Assembly: GCA_963778025.1 (NCBI GenBank)
Contig: CAVZTA010000016.1
Location: 124,001-188,000 of the forward strand
Source: CAVZTA01 sp963778025
GTDB lineage: Bacteria; Chloroflexota; Limnocylindria; Limnocylindrales; CSP1-4
Direction of reading: 5' to 3'
Length of the DNA stretch: 64,000 nucleotides
The stretch's first letter is position 1; each line of letters starts with the position of its first letter. A program made the position numbers and the translations under genes. The notes below the pieces were generated by a model. It was not told where the DNA came from. It did no database searches and saw only the letters and a list, made by a program, of their open reading frames with translations. Shown one piece after another: positions 26,367 to 35,313 of this stretch.

Positions 26367-27846
26367 ACGATGCCACCCCCTCGGGGGTGGCGGCGGCGGC
26401 TTCGGGCGCCGACGACTCGGTCTCGGCCGTGTCAGCAGGCGCCGAGGTGGCGTCCGGGGCGGCAGCCGCCTTGCGGCTTCGCTTGGCGGGGGTGGCGACC
26501 GCCGGTCCGGGCTCGGACGCCGCGGCCGGTGCGTCGCCGTTCGCGGCCCCGTCGCTGGCCGTCGCGACGTCCACCGCCACGGCGGCCTTGCGGGTCCGCT
26601 TGGCGGGTGCCTTGGCGACCGGCTCGGCCGCGGGCTCGGCGACCCCCTCGGGGATGACCGGTGCGGCGACGTCCATGACCGGGACCGCGTCGGCTTCGGC
26701 CTCGGCCTCGGCCGCGACGGACGGTTCGACCTCAGGCGCGTGCTCGGCAGAGCCGTTCGTGGCCTCCGTCGCGGGCGCGGCGGCCGGCGCGGTGTCACGA
26801 GGCCGAGCGTCGGCCGCGGAGACGTCGCTCCGGATGTCGATGCGCCAGCCCGTCAGTCGAGCGGCGAGCCGGGCGTTCTGGCCCTCCCGGCCGATGGCGA
26901 GCGAGAGCATCCGCTCGGGCACGGTCACGTTGGCGATCCGGTGCTCCTCGTCGATGTCGACGCTCAGCACCTGCGCCGGCGACAGCGCGTTCGCGACGAA
27001 CACCGACGCGTCGTCACTCCACGGGATGACGTCGATCTTCTCGCCCGCGAGCTCCGCGACGACCGCCTGGACACGCGCCCCGCGCTGGCCCACGGTCGCG
27101 CCGACCGGGTCGAGGCCGTCCTGACGAGACGACACCGCGACCTTGGAGCGGCTGCCCGCCTCACGCGCGATGGCCTTGATCTCGACCGTGCCGGCGTGGA
27201 TCTCGGGCACCTCGAGCTCGAACAGGCGGCGCAGGAAGCCCTTGTGCGTCCGGCTCACCAGGATCTGCGGTCCGCGCGCGGAGCGGCGCACCTCGAGCAC
27301 GTACGCCTTGACCGGCTGGCCGATGCGGTAATGCTCGAGCGGGCTCTGCTCGCTGGTGGCGAGGATCGCCTCCACGCCCTTGCCCACGTCGAGGATGATC
27401 GCCCGGGGCTCCACGCGGCTCACCGAGCCGGTGAGCAGGTCGCCTTCACGGCTGGCGAACTGGTCGAAGACCTGGTCGCGCTCCACTTCACGGATGCGCT
27501 GGAGGATGATCTGCTTGGCGGTCTGCGCGCCGATCCGGCCGAAGTGCTCGCCGTCGAGCTGTTCGGTCTCGACGAGGTCGCCAGGCTTCGCGTCGGTCTT
27601 GACCTTGCGCGCGTCGTCGAGCGTGAACTCGGTCAGGGGATCCTCGACCTCGGACACGGCGTAGCGAGCGCGGAACACGCGGATGGCACCGCTCTCCGGG
27701 TCGACCTGGACGTGGATGTCCTCTTCGCCCGCGACGCGGCGATATGCAGCCTGGATGCCCTCCTCCAGGGCACGCACCAGGACCTCTCGGGGAACCTGCT
27801 TTTCCGCGTTCAGCTGGAGGAGCGCACCGATGAAGTCTCGACTCAC
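26365..27846 (-). CDS. nusA: Transcription termination/antitermination factor NusA
   Basis: RNA polymerase-associated factor that controls pausing, termination and rRNA antitermination. N-terminal domain (about 1-125), S1 domain (GDLLTGSVSRVEPRAIILDV), KH1 (AGSRSKVAVSS, GATVGQRGARVQAVV) and KH2 (SLAIGREGQNARLAARLTGW). The last 140 residues are an Ala/Glu/Pro-rich tail with two copies of AKR-T/S-RKAA. The GTG at 27846 has GGGAGG seven bases upstream and is preferred to the in-frame start at 27861. rimP, the usual upstream partner, is absent. A hairpin with a T-rich tail in the leader suggests attenuation. Confidence 0.95.
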   Translation of the reverse strand: MSRDFIGALLQLNAEKQVPREVLVRALEEGIQAAYRRVAGEEDIHVQVDPESGAIRVFRARYAVSEVEDPLTEFTLDDARKVKTDAKPGDLVETEQLDGEHFGRIGAQTAKQIILQRIREVERDQVFDQFASREGDLLTGSVSRVEPRAIILDVGKGVEAILATSEQSPLEHYRIGQPVKAYVLEVRRSARGPQILVSRTHKGFLRRLFELEVPEIHAGTVEIKAIAREAGSRSKVAVSSRQDGLDPVGATVGQRGARVQAVVAELAGEKIDVIPWSDDASVFVANALSPAQVLSVDIDEEHRIANVTVPERMLSLAIGREGQNARLAARLTGWRIDIRSDVSAADARPRDTAPAAAPATEATNGSAEHAPEVEPSVAAEAEAEADAVPVMDVAAPVIPEGVAEPAAEPVAKAPAKRTRKAAVAVDVATASDGAANGDAPAAASEPGPAVATPAKRSRKAAAAPDATSAPADTAETESSAPEAAAATPEGVAS

Positions 27847-27887
27847 GAGTGCGCCTCCCACAACGGTGACGACGGCACGCCCCTGAC

Positions 27888-27916
27888 ACGAAGAAACGTG
27901 GGTGGGTCACCCACGT
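27888..27916 (-). terminator. Attenuator-like hairpin in the nusA leader
   Basis: Minus strand ACGTGGGT-GACCC-ACCCACGT (8-base-pair stem, 27916-27896), followed directly by TTCTTCGTG, the only pyrimidine-rich tail after a hairpin that I found in this window. It lies between the nusA promoter (27944-27972) and the nusA start (27846). This geometry suggests intrinsic attenuation, possibly NusA acting on its own message. Confidence 0.6.
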
Positions 27917-27943
27917 CTCGGAGCGGCCGCCTCGATTGCCTCC

Positions 27944-27972
27944 ATCCTACCACGCGACCCTTCGCGGGCCAA
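27944..27972 (-). promoter_or_regulatory. nusA operon promoter
   Basis: Minus strand TTGGCC (27972-27967), 17 bases, then TAGGAT (27949-27944) preceded by TGG, an extended -10. The predicted start near 27937 gives a leader of about 90 bases that contains the hairpin. Confidence 0.65.
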
Positions 27973-28052
27973 GAGCCCCCTGGTCAGCCGGCCCGCCCTC
28001 CTGGGCTGAGTCGCATCGAGACCGGGAAGGTGTCCGGGGGACGGCGGCAGGA

Positions 28053-29301
28053 TCAGGCCGCGTGCGGGGTCGCCGGGTAGCGACGGTCGACGTACGCCTC
28101 GAGGATGTCCTTGAACTCCTCGACCAGGCCGTCGCCGCGCAGCGTTCGGTCGAGCTTGCCGTCGATGAACACCGGGGCCACCGGCGCCTCGAACGTGCCG
28201 GGCAGCGAGATCCCGATGTCGGCGTGCTTCGACTCGCCGGGGCCGTTGACCACGCAGCCCATGACGGCGACCTTGAGCTCCTCGACACCCGGGTGCGATT
28301 CACGCCAGTCCGGCATGCGTGCCTTCAGGTAGTCCGTGATGTCCCGCGCCATCTCCTGGAAGAACGTGGACGTCGTGCGGCCACACCCGGGGCAGGCGGA
28401 CACCTGGGGCGTGAACGAGCGCAGGCCCATCGACTGGAGGACCTGTTGCGCGACCTCGACCTCGCGCTCGCGGCCGGCGCCGGGCTCGGGGGTGAGCGAG
28501 ACGCGGATCGTGTCGCCGATCCCCTCGTTGAGGAGGATGGCCAGCGCCGCCGACGATGCGACGATGCCCTTGTCGCCCATCCCGGCTTCGGTGAGCCCGA
28601 GATGGAGCGGGTAGTCCGAGCGGGCGGCGAGCAGCCGGTAGGTGTCGACCAGGTCGCGCACGCCCGACACCTTCGCCGACAGGATGATCCGGTCATGCCC
28701 GAGGCCGACCTGTTCGGCCAGCTCGGCGGAGCGCATCGCCGACTCGATCATCGCGTCGATCATCACGTCGCGCGCGTCCCGTGGCGCCGCGGCGCGGGCG
28801 TTGGCGTCCATCAGCTCGGTCAGGAGCTGCTGATCGAGCGAGCCCCAGTTGACGCCGATGCGCACCGGCTTGTCGTTGTCGACGGCGACCTTCACGATCG
28901 TCGTGAAGTTCTCGTCGTGGCGCTTCGTGCCGACGTTGCCCGGGTTGATCCGGTACTTCGCGAGCAGCCGCGCGGTCTCGGGATACTCCACCAGCAGCTG
29001 GTGGCCGTTGTAGTGGAAGTCGCCGATCACCGGCACGTCCACGCCCAGGTTGTCCCGGAGCTTGTGGATCATCTCGGGCACGGCCGCCGCGGCCTGGTCG
29101 GTGTTGACCGTCACGCGGACGAGCTGCGAGCCCGCATGCGCGAGCCGCGCGACCTGGAGCGCGGTCCCGTCGGGGTCGGCGGTGTCGGTGTTCGTCATCG
29201 ACTGGACGACGACCGGGATGCGCCGACCCGACGAGCACGCCACCCACGTCCACGGAGACCGTGGGACGTCGTACCGGCCTCAGGCTGTCGGGGCTGGCCA
29301 T
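28053..29301 (-). CDS. ispG: 4-hydroxy-3-methylbut-2-enyl diphosphate synthase, frameshifted
   Basis: Iron-sulfur enzyme of the MEP isoprenoid pathway. Seen: VVVQSMTNTDTADPDGT, IGDFHYNGHQLL, RINPGNVGTKRH, VRIGVNWGSLD, GLTEAGMGDKGIV and the cluster-binding SACPGCGRTT plus CVVNGPGESKHADIG. The N-terminus (MASPDSLRPVRRPTVSVDVG) starts at an ATG at 29301 in another frame; one base shift near 29235 joins it to the body. That gives about 416 residues. It starts five bases after the rseP stop and follows dxr-rseP, a common MEP arrangement. Confidence 0.93.
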
Positions 29302-29306
29302 GGTGG

Positions 29307-30401
29307 TTACTCGACGACGCCGCCGAGCCGGGCGATGTCGAACGCGGTGATCCAGATGAGGAAGGCGAACAGGAGCGCGAACCCGACGAGGTACGTCAGC
29401 CGCTCCGCCTGGAGCGACAGCCGGTTGCCGACCAGCGACTTCAGCACGATGACCAGCATCCGCCCGCCGTCGAGCGGCGGGAACGGCAGGATGTTCACGA
29501 GGGCCAGGTTGGCCGACAGCAACCCGGCGAAGTAGAGGGTGAAGACCGGGCCCAGGCCCCACAGGATGTTGCCGGTCTGGACGCCGATGCCGATGGGGCC
29601 GGCCGCTGACGGCGGCGTGGTGGGGTTCTCGACGATGTTCTTGCCGAGCTCGGCGAGGCCGCCCAGGATGAGGTTCAGGGCACGCTGCGTCTGGTCCACG
29701 CCGATCGCCGCCGCGGCAAGGATGGGCCGCCCGGTGATGTACGAGCCGGTGTGGACGCCCTCGCTCCCACGGATGCCGAGGGTCCCATGGGTCGTGTCGA
29801 CCTGGGCGGGCTGACGAAGCGTCACGGTGACCGGGCGGATCTGCCCGTCGCGGCGGACCTCGAGCGTGACCGTCGTGCCGGCGCTGCTCCGGATGCCCTC
29901 CAGGATCGACGTCCCGAAGAACTCGAACTGACGGCCGTCGACGCTCAGGATCTCGTCGCCCGCCTGGATCCCGGCCGCCTGGGCCGGCGACTCCGCCTCG
30001 ACCTGGCCGACGCGGACACCCATGTTGGGCGTGAACAGCCAGGCGATGAGGAAGAAGATGAAGAACGCGACGAAGAGGTTCATCAGCACGCCGGCGAGCA
30101 GGATGATGAGCTTCGTGACCAGCGGCGCGCGCTGGAACGAGCGCGGGTCGCCCGAGTCGTCGCCGTCCTCGCCCTCGAGCTTGACGAACCCGCCGATGGG
30201 CAGCCAGTTGAGCGAGTAGAGCGTCTCGCCGCGATTCGCGAGGACCTTCGCGCGGGGCGGGAAGCCGATGCCGAACTCGAGGACGCGCACCCTCGCCAGG
30301 CGCGCGGTGACGAAGTGGCCGAGCTCGTGGACGAGGACGAGCCCGCCCAGCATCACGACGAAGACGACGACGGTGATCAGGCTCTGGAGGAGCGCCATCA
30401 C
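29307..30401 (-). CDS. rseP: RseP-family site-2 zinc metalloprotease
   Basis: Intramembrane protease that cleaves anti-sigma factors and remnant signal peptides in the membrane. The active site LVHELGHFVTARLARV (HExxH-like, residues about 24-39) lies in the first hydrophobic segment. More membrane segments (LIILLAGVLMNLFVAFFIFF), one PDZ domain (GVRVGQVEAESPAQAAGIQ) and the second active-site motif NILPFPPLDGGRM follow. 364 residues. Start is GTG at 30401 or ATG at 30398, both overlapping the dxr stop. Confidence 0.94.
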   Translation of the reverse strand: MMALLQSLITVVVFVVMLGGLVLVHELGHFVTARLARVRVLEFGIGFPPRAKVLANRGETLYSLNWLPIGGFVKLEGEDGDDSGDPRSFQRAPLVTKLIILLAGVLMNLFVAFFIFFLIAWLFTPNMGVRVGQVEAESPAQAAGIQAGDEILSVDGRQFEFFGTSILEGIRSSAGTTVTLEVRRDGQIRPVTVTLRQPAQVDTTHGTLGIRGSEGVHTGSYITGRPILAAAAIGVDQTQRALNLILGGLAELGKNIVENPTTPPSAAGPIGIGVQTGNILWGLGPVFTLYFAGLLSANLALVNILPFPPLDGGRMLVIVLKSLVGNRLSLQAERLTYLVGFALLFAFLIWITAFDIARLGGVVE

Positions 30402-31579
30402 GCGACCCCCACGACCGGGCCCGTCGCGAATGCCGCACGCACCTCGGCATCGAGCGCCACCAGCTCGTCCACATCGGGCGCCTGGTCGGCGCCGTCCCCG
30501 AACCGCTCGACCGCAGCCTCGAGCAGCCGCGGGATACCCGGGAAGTCGAGCGAGCCGTCGAGGAACCGGGCGACCGCGACCTCGTCCGCGGCGATCAGCG
30601 CCGCCGACGCGCGGGAGCCGGCCCGGCCCGCGTCGCGCGCGATGCGCAGCGCCGGGAACCGCATCTCGTCGGGCGCCCGGAAGTCGAGCCGGCCGGCACC
30701 GATGAGGTCGGGTGGGGCCGCGGGCGAGGGCATCCGGTCGGGATGCGTCAGGGCGTACTGGATCGGGAGTCGCATGTCGGGGGTGCCCAGCTGGGCCTTG
30801 AGGGAGCCGTCGACGAACCGGACGGCCGAGTGCACGACGCTCTGGGGGTGGATCACCACGTCGATCGCGTCATACGGGACATCGTATAGCCAGTGCGCTT
30901 CGATCACTTCCAGGCCCTTGTTCGCGAGGGTCGCCGAGTCGATCGTGATCTTCGCCCCCATCCGCCAGGTCGGGTGCCTGAGCGCCTGGTCGGGGGTCAC
31001 GGCGGCAAGGTCCTCCGGCGCGTCGAGGAACGGTCCCCCGGACGCGGTCAGGACGAGACGTTCGACCCCCGCCATGGGTTCGCCGACGAGGCATTGCCAG
31101 ATCGCCGAGTGCTCCGAATCGATCGGGCGGAGCCACGCGAGCGGGCTGGCCATCGGGTCGTCCGGGCTCGTCTCCGCGACCTCGGCGGCGCGCGCGCGCG
31201 CCTCGGCCATCACGAGATGGCCGGCCATCACCAGCGTCTCCTTGTTCGCGGTCGCGACGACCTTCCCAGCGCGCAGCGCCGCCAGCACGGGCCGCAGCGA
31301 GACGACGCCGCCCGTGGCGACGACGACGAGATCGACGTCGTCGCGCGCGGCGAGCTCGGCGAGGGTCGCAGGCGTCGGCGCCACGGCCACCGTCGCGACG
31401 TCGAGCCGTCGTGCCTGCGCCGCCACCTCGTCCCGGTTCGAGCCGGTCGCCAGCGCCACGACCTCGAAGCGATCACGCAGCCGCTCCAGGACGTCGACCG
31501 CCTGGCGTCCGATGCTCCCGGTCGACCCGAGGAGCGCGACCCGGGTCTTGCCGGGCCTACCGGACGAGCGCGGCGACAT
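30398..31579 (-). CDS. dxr: 1-deoxy-D-xylulose 5-phosphate reductoisomerase
   Basis: Second step of the MEP pathway, making 2-C-methyl-D-erythritol 4-phosphate with NADPH. NADPH site LLGSTGSIGRQAVDVL near the start, then ATANKETLVMAG, PIDSEHSAIWQCL, LTASGGPF, TWRMGAKITIDSATLANKGLE and HPQSVVHSAV. These cover the metal and substrate site. 393 residues. Its start overlaps the cdsA stop by 23 bases and its stop overlaps rseP, so cdsA-dxr-rseP-ispG are tightly coupled. No frame break. Confidence 0.96.
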   Translation of the reverse strand: MSPRSSGRPGKTRVALLGSTGSIGRQAVDVLERLRDRFEVVALATGSNRDEVAAQARRLDVATVAVAPTPATLAELAARDDVDLVVVATGGVVSLRPVLAALRAGKVVATANKETLVMAGHLVMAEARARAAEVAETSPDDPMASPLAWLRPIDSEHSAIWQCLVGEPMAGVERLVLTASGGPFLDAPEDLAAVTPDQALRHPTWRMGAKITIDSATLANKGLEVIEAHWLYDVPYDAIDVVIHPQSVVHSAVRFVDGSLKAQLGTPDMRLPIQYALTHPDRMPSPAAPPDLIGAGRLDFRAPDEMRFPALRIARDAGRAGSRASAALIAADEVAVARFLDGSLDFPGIPRLLEAAVERFGDGADQAPDVDELVALDAEVRAAFATGPVVGVA

Positions 31580-32390
31580 ACAGCGTGACCACCGGCGCCG
31601 CGAACAGGAACGAGTCCGTGCGATCGAGGATGCCCCCGTGGCCGGGGATGAGCGTGCCCGAGTCCTTGGCGCCGGCGGCGCGCTTGAGCATCGACTCCGC
31701 GAGGTCGCCCGCCTGCGCCGCGAGCCCCAGCAGCGGCCCGAGGATCAGGGCCTGGACGGGGTCCTGCCCCAATCCATCGAGCATGACCGCGACGACGACC
31801 GTGGACGCGACCAGCCCGCCGATCAGCCCGGCGTACGACTTGGACGGCGAGATGTGGGTCAGGAACTTCGCCCGTCCGAACTGCCGGCCGATGAGATACG
31901 CACCCGTGTCGTACGCCCAGACCCCCAGGACGAGCAGCAGGATCCACCCGCGCTGTCCGTCCAGGAACCCGCCGAGGGGCGCTGTCGACGGGACGGGCGG
32001 GGCCCCGGCGCCGAGCCGGACGATGAACGAGAGCAGGCTCACGTACAGGGCGCCGAAGACGGTCGTCATCCACGCGACCAGCCCATCGCGCGGATCGGTT
32101 CGCGCGAACGCGCCGACGGCGACGAGGATCACGCCGATGGCGAGGAGCAGCAGGCCGCTTCGCTCCGGGATCGCCTGGAGACCCGCGTCCAGCACGAGGA
32201 CGGCCGCGAGGACCACCCCGAGCCACGGCAGGCTGGGGTAGCCCGCGAAGCGCATCAGGCGGAAGACCTCCCAGGCGCCCAGGACCGCGGCCACGACGAC
32301 GACCACGAGGATGGCCGGCCCGCCGATGACCAGGGCGATGACCAGCGGCGGGACGAGGACGGCCGCGGACAGCGCCCGCTCGCGCAGCAT
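31557..32390 (-). CDS. cdsA: Phosphatidate cytidylyltransferase
   Basis: Membrane enzyme that makes CDP-diacylglycerol from phosphatidate and CTP, the precursor of all glycerophospholipids. 277 residues with about eight hydrophobic segments. The family signature near the end reads AESMLKRAAGAKDSGTLIPG, then HGGILDRTDSFLFAAPV. SPSKSYAGLIGG and WAYDTGAYLIGR are also typical. It lies 19 bases after uppS, as in most bacteria. Confidence 0.95.
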   Translation of the reverse strand: MLRERALSAAVLVPPLVIALVIGGPAILVVVVVAAVLGAWEVFRLMRFAGYPSLPWLGVVLAAVLVLDAGLQAIPERSGLLLLAIGVILVAVGAFARTDPRDGLVAWMTTVFGALYVSLLSFIVRLGAGAPPVPSTAPLGGFLDGQRGWILLLVLGVWAYDTGAYLIGRQFGRAKFLTHISPSKSYAGLIGGLVASTVVVAVMLDGLGQDPVQALILGPLLGLAAQAGDLAESMLKRAAGAKDSGTLIPGHGGILDRTDSFLFAAPVVTLYVAALVR

Positions 32391-32409
32391 CAGCCGGCCG
32401 AGAGGTTCG

Positions 32410-33234
32410 TCAGCGCCCGAAGCGCCGGGTGCGGCGCGCGTACTCGAGGAGCGCGTCGTCGAATGCCTGCGGCCCGAAGTCGGGCCAGAGCACGTCCGTG
32501 AACACGAGCTCCGCGTAGGCGCCCTGCCAGATCAGGAAGTTGCTGACCCGCTGCTCCCCACCGGTCCGGATGAGCAGGTCCGGGTCGGGCATGCCTGCCG
32601 TGTACAACGCCTCCGAGATGGCGCGCTCGTCGATCGACTCGGGCGGTACGCCACTCGCCGCAAGGCGCCGGAACGCATCCACGAGCTCCGTCCGCCCGGC
32701 GTAGTTGAAGGCGATGTTGAGGAGGAGCCGGTCGCCGCCGGCGGTGCGGGAGAGCGCGTCCTCGATCGATGCGCGGGTCGCCGTCGGCAGCTCGTCACGG
32801 CGCCCGAGGAGCCGGATGCGGACGCCCTGGGCGCGCAGCTCGTCGGTCTCATCGCGCACCGCCTGTTCGAGCAACCCGAACAGCCAGGTGACCTCGTCGT
32901 CGGAGCGGGCCCAGTTCTCGCGGCTGAACGCGTACAGCGTCAGGACCGGCACGCCGCGTTTCACCGCGTGGCGCAGCAACCCCCGGATCGCCTCGACCCC
33001 CGCGGCGTGCCCCTCGAACTCGGGGCGTCCCTGGGCACGCGCCCAGCGCCGATTGCCATCCATGATGATGGCCACATGCCGCGGCAGCTCGTCGGGCGGA
33101 ACGAGCGTGTCCGTGGCCGGGGCGTCCGGGCTCGCGAGCGCCGGCAGGTCGACCTCGGCGTGGGCGATCGGCGGCGCGTCCGTGGGTCGGGCCAGGTCGC
33201 CGCCGGTCGGACGCTGGTGCAGCGCTCGGGTCAC
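32410..33234 (-). CDS. uppS: Isoprenyl transferase (undecaprenyl diphosphate synthase)
   Basis: Cis-prenyltransferase that makes the lipid carrier for cell-wall synthesis. Motifs: HVAIIMDGNRRWARAQGRP (diphosphate site, catalytic Asp), LTLYAFSRENWARSDDEV, LNIAFNYAGRTELVDA and DPDLLIRTGGEQRVSNFLIW. A 50-residue variable N-terminus precedes the first motif, so a later start is possible. The GTG at 33234 shares one base with the frr stop. The product would use the isoprenoid units from Dxr and IspG encoded next door. Confidence 0.95.
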   Translation of the reverse strand: MTRALHQRPTGGDLARPTDAPPIAHAEVDLPALASPDAPATDTLVPPDELPRHVAIIMDGNRRWARAQGRPEFEGHAAGVEAIRGLLRHAVKRGVPVLTLYAFSRENWARSDDEVTWLFGLLEQAVRDETDELRAQGVRIRLLGRRDELPTATRASIEDALSRTAGGDRLLLNIAFNYAGRTELVDAFRRLAASGVPPESIDERAISEALYTAGMPDPDLLIRTGGEQRVSNFLIWQGAYAELVFTDVLWPDFGPQAFDDALLEYARRTRRFGR

Positions 33235-33791
33235 TAGACCTCGAGGACCTCCTGTTCCTTCGCCTGGCCAAGGCGGTCGACGTCGGCGATGTACCGATCG
33301 GTCAGCTTCTGCACCGCGTCGAGCGAGCGGCGGGACTCGTCGGTACCGACCGTCCCGTCCTTCTCTTCCTTCTTCAGCGCGTCGGCCGCCTCGCGACGGA
33401 GGTTCCGGATCTCGACCCGGGCCTCCTCCATCCGCTTGTGGACGACCCGCACGATGTCCTTGCGACGTTCCTCGGTGAGCGGCGGGATGTTGAGCCGGAC
33501 CACGGTGCCGTCGACGTTCGGGGCGAGCCCGATGTCGCTCTTGATGATCGCCTTCTCGATGCCGCCGAGGACGCTCCGGTCCCAGGGCTGGATGACGATC
33601 TGGTGCGCTTCCGGGACGCTGATGCTGGCGAGCTGGTTGAGCGCCGTGGGCGTGCCGTAGTAGTCGACCTGGATGCGCTCGACGAGCGACGTGCTGGCGC
33701 GGCCGGTGCGGATGCCCGTGAAGTCACGCTCCATGGCCTCGGTCGCCCGAGCCATCTTCCGCTCTGCCGTGGACAGGATCTCCGCGGTCAT
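33234..33791 (-). CDS. frr: Ribosome recycling factor
   Basis: Splits post-termination ribosomes with EF-G. 185 residues, the standard length. Family core: GIRTGRASTSLVERIQVDYY, TPTALNQLASISVPE, VIQPWDRSVLGGIEKAI, NIPPLTEERRKDIVRVVHK and the C-terminal helix. The ATG at 33791 overlaps the pyrH stop by four bases (ATGA). Part of rpsB-tsf-pyrH-frr, one of the most conserved bacterial operons. Confidence 0.97.
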   Translation of the reverse strand: MTAEILSTAERKMARATEAMERDFTGIRTGRASTSLVERIQVDYYGTPTALNQLASISVPEAHQIVIQPWDRSVLGGIEKAIIKSDIGLAPNVDGTVVRLNIPPLTEERRKDIVRVVHKRMEEARVEIRNLRREAADALKKEEKDGTVGTDESRRSLDAVQKLTDRYIADVDRLGQAKEQEVLEV

Positions 33792-34588
33792 GCGCGTACA
33801 CCTCCGAGCGAGGATGACGCCGAGATCAGGGTGCCGACGGTCTCACCCACGGCGACCTTCAGGATGTTGTCCGGGACGTTCAGGTCGAACACGACGATGG
33901 GGAGGTCGTTCTCCATGCACAGCGACACCGCGGCAGCATCGAGCACCTTGAGCTGGTCGCGCAGGACGTCGTTGTAGCCGAGGCGCTGGTAACGGCGGGC
34001 GGTGGGATCCGTCATCGGGTCCGCATCGTAGACGCCGTCCACCTTCGTCGCCTTGAGCAGGACCTCGGCGCCGATCTCGACCGCGCGCAGCGCGGCCGCC
34101 GTGTCGGTCGTGAAGTAGGGGTTGCCGGTGCCGGCCACGAAGATCGCGACGCGGCCCTTCTCGAGGTGACGGACGGCGCGCCGACGGATGTACGGCTCGG
34201 CGACCTCGTTCATCGCGATGGCCGTCATCACGCGCGTGGGGACGCCCGCGTGCTCGAGCGCATCCTGGAGGGCGAGGCCGTTCATGACCGTCGCGAGCAT
34301 GCCGATGTAGTCGCCGGTCGCCCGGTCCATCCCCGTGGCAGCCGCGGCCAGGCCGCGGAAGATGTTGCCGCCACCGACGACGATGCCGATCTCGACGCCC
34401 TGGGCGTGGACCTGGCCGACCTGGCGGGCGATGAACGTGCAGAACGCGGGATCGACGCCGTACTGGCGGTCGCCGAGCAGCGCCTCACCGGACAGCTTGA
34501 GCAGGATCCGCCGATAGCGGAGCCGGCCCGGGCCGGTGGCAGTGGCGGCCGGGATGCTCGTCGCCTCGCCGGTGGGCGCGTCGCTCAC
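33788..34588 (-). CDS. pyrH: UMP kinase
   Basis: Hexameric amino-acid-kinase-fold enzyme that phosphorylates UMP. Motifs: RILLKLSGEALLGDRQYGVD, IGIVVGGGNIFRGLAAAATG, DYIGMLATVMNGLALQDALE, AGTGNPYFTTDTAAALRA and VDGVYDADP. About 24 extra residues (Ala/Thr-rich) precede the core, so a later start cannot be excluded, but the ATG at 34588 overlaps the tsf stop by four bases, which favours it. 266 residues. Confidence 0.96.
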   Translation of the reverse strand: MSDAPTGEATSIPAATATGPGRLRYRRILLKLSGEALLGDRQYGVDPAFCTFIARQVGQVHAQGVEIGIVVGGGNIFRGLAAAATGMDRATGDYIGMLATVMNGLALQDALEHAGVPTRVMTAIAMNEVAEPYIRRRAVRHLEKGRVAIFVAGTGNPYFTTDTAAALRAVEIGAEVLLKATKVDGVYDADPMTDPTARRYQRLGYNDVLRDQLKVLDAAAVSLCMENDLPIVVFDLNVPDNILKVAVGETVGTLISASSSLGGVRA

Positions 34589-35199
34589 GCGTCGCCTCCG
34601 GTGTCGAGGCTTTCGCCGAGCTCATAGCGCGTGAACCGCCGCACGACGATGTTCTCGCCGATGGTCGCGATCGCGTCCGTGATCAGCTGCTTCACGTTGA
34701 TGTCGGTGTCGCGATAGGGCTGCTCGAGGAGCACGACCTGCTCGTACCACTTCCGGAGCTGTCCGTCGACGATCTTCTCGCGGACGTTCTCGGGGCGCGA
34801 CTGGGTCACGGGATCCTCGAGGATCTCCGTGCGCTTGGCGGCGAGCACGTCGGCCGGGATCGACTCGACGCTGACATAGCTGGGCTTGAGCCCCGCGACC
34901 TGCATCGCGAGGTTCCGGACGAGCGCCTGGAACTGCTCGTTACGGGCGACGAAGTCGGTCTCGGCGTTGACCTCGATGAGGACGCCGATGCGGCCGCCGG
35001 TGTGGATGTAGCTCGCGACGAGCCCGTCCTTGGCCTCGCGCCCGGCCTTCTTCTCGGCCGACGCGGCGCCGCGCTCGCGCAGGAGCGCGACCGCCTTGTC
35101 GACGTCGCCGCCGGTCTCCTCGAGCGCGCGCTTGCAGTCCATGAACCCGGCGCCGGTGCGCTCGCGGAGCTGCTTCACGGCCTCCGCTGTGATCGCCAT
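34585..35199 (-). CDS. tsf: Elongation factor Ts
   Basis: Nucleotide exchange factor for EF-Tu. 204 residues: an N-terminal UBA-like domain (VKQLRERTGAGFMDCKRALE), then SYIHTGGRIGVLIEVNAETD with the exchange motif TDFVARN, and a shortened core domain ending RYELGESL. It is the short EF-Ts form seen in several phyla. The gene follows rpsB after 114 bases that contain a hairpin. Confidence 0.96.
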   Translation of the reverse strand: MAITAEAVKQLRERTGAGFMDCKRALEETGGDVDKAVALLRERGAASAEKKAGREAKDGLVASYIHTGGRIGVLIEVNAETDFVARNEQFQALVRNLAMQVAGLKPSYVSVESIPADVLAAKRTEILEDPVTQSRPENVREKIVDGQLRKWYEQVVLLEQPYRDTDINVKQLITDAIATIGENIVVRRFTRYELGESLDTGGDA

Positions 35200-35229
35200 G
35201 CCTCGTGATGCTCCTGTCGATGTGGTCGT

Positions 35230-35249
35230 GCGCGGCTGCGTGGCCGCGC
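35230..35249 (-). terminator. Hairpin between rpsB and tsf
   Basis: Seven-base-pair stem (GCGCGGC / GCCGCGC) with a six-base loop, in the 114-base spacer. A partial terminator between rpsB and tsf is known in other bacteria; no T-run is seen here. Confidence 0.4.
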
Positions 35250-35313
35250 GGTCGTTCGGGTGAGGTGGCCGGTCGCGAGGGCCCGCGTCGGGCGATCGTC
35301 GGCCGGCGTTCGG

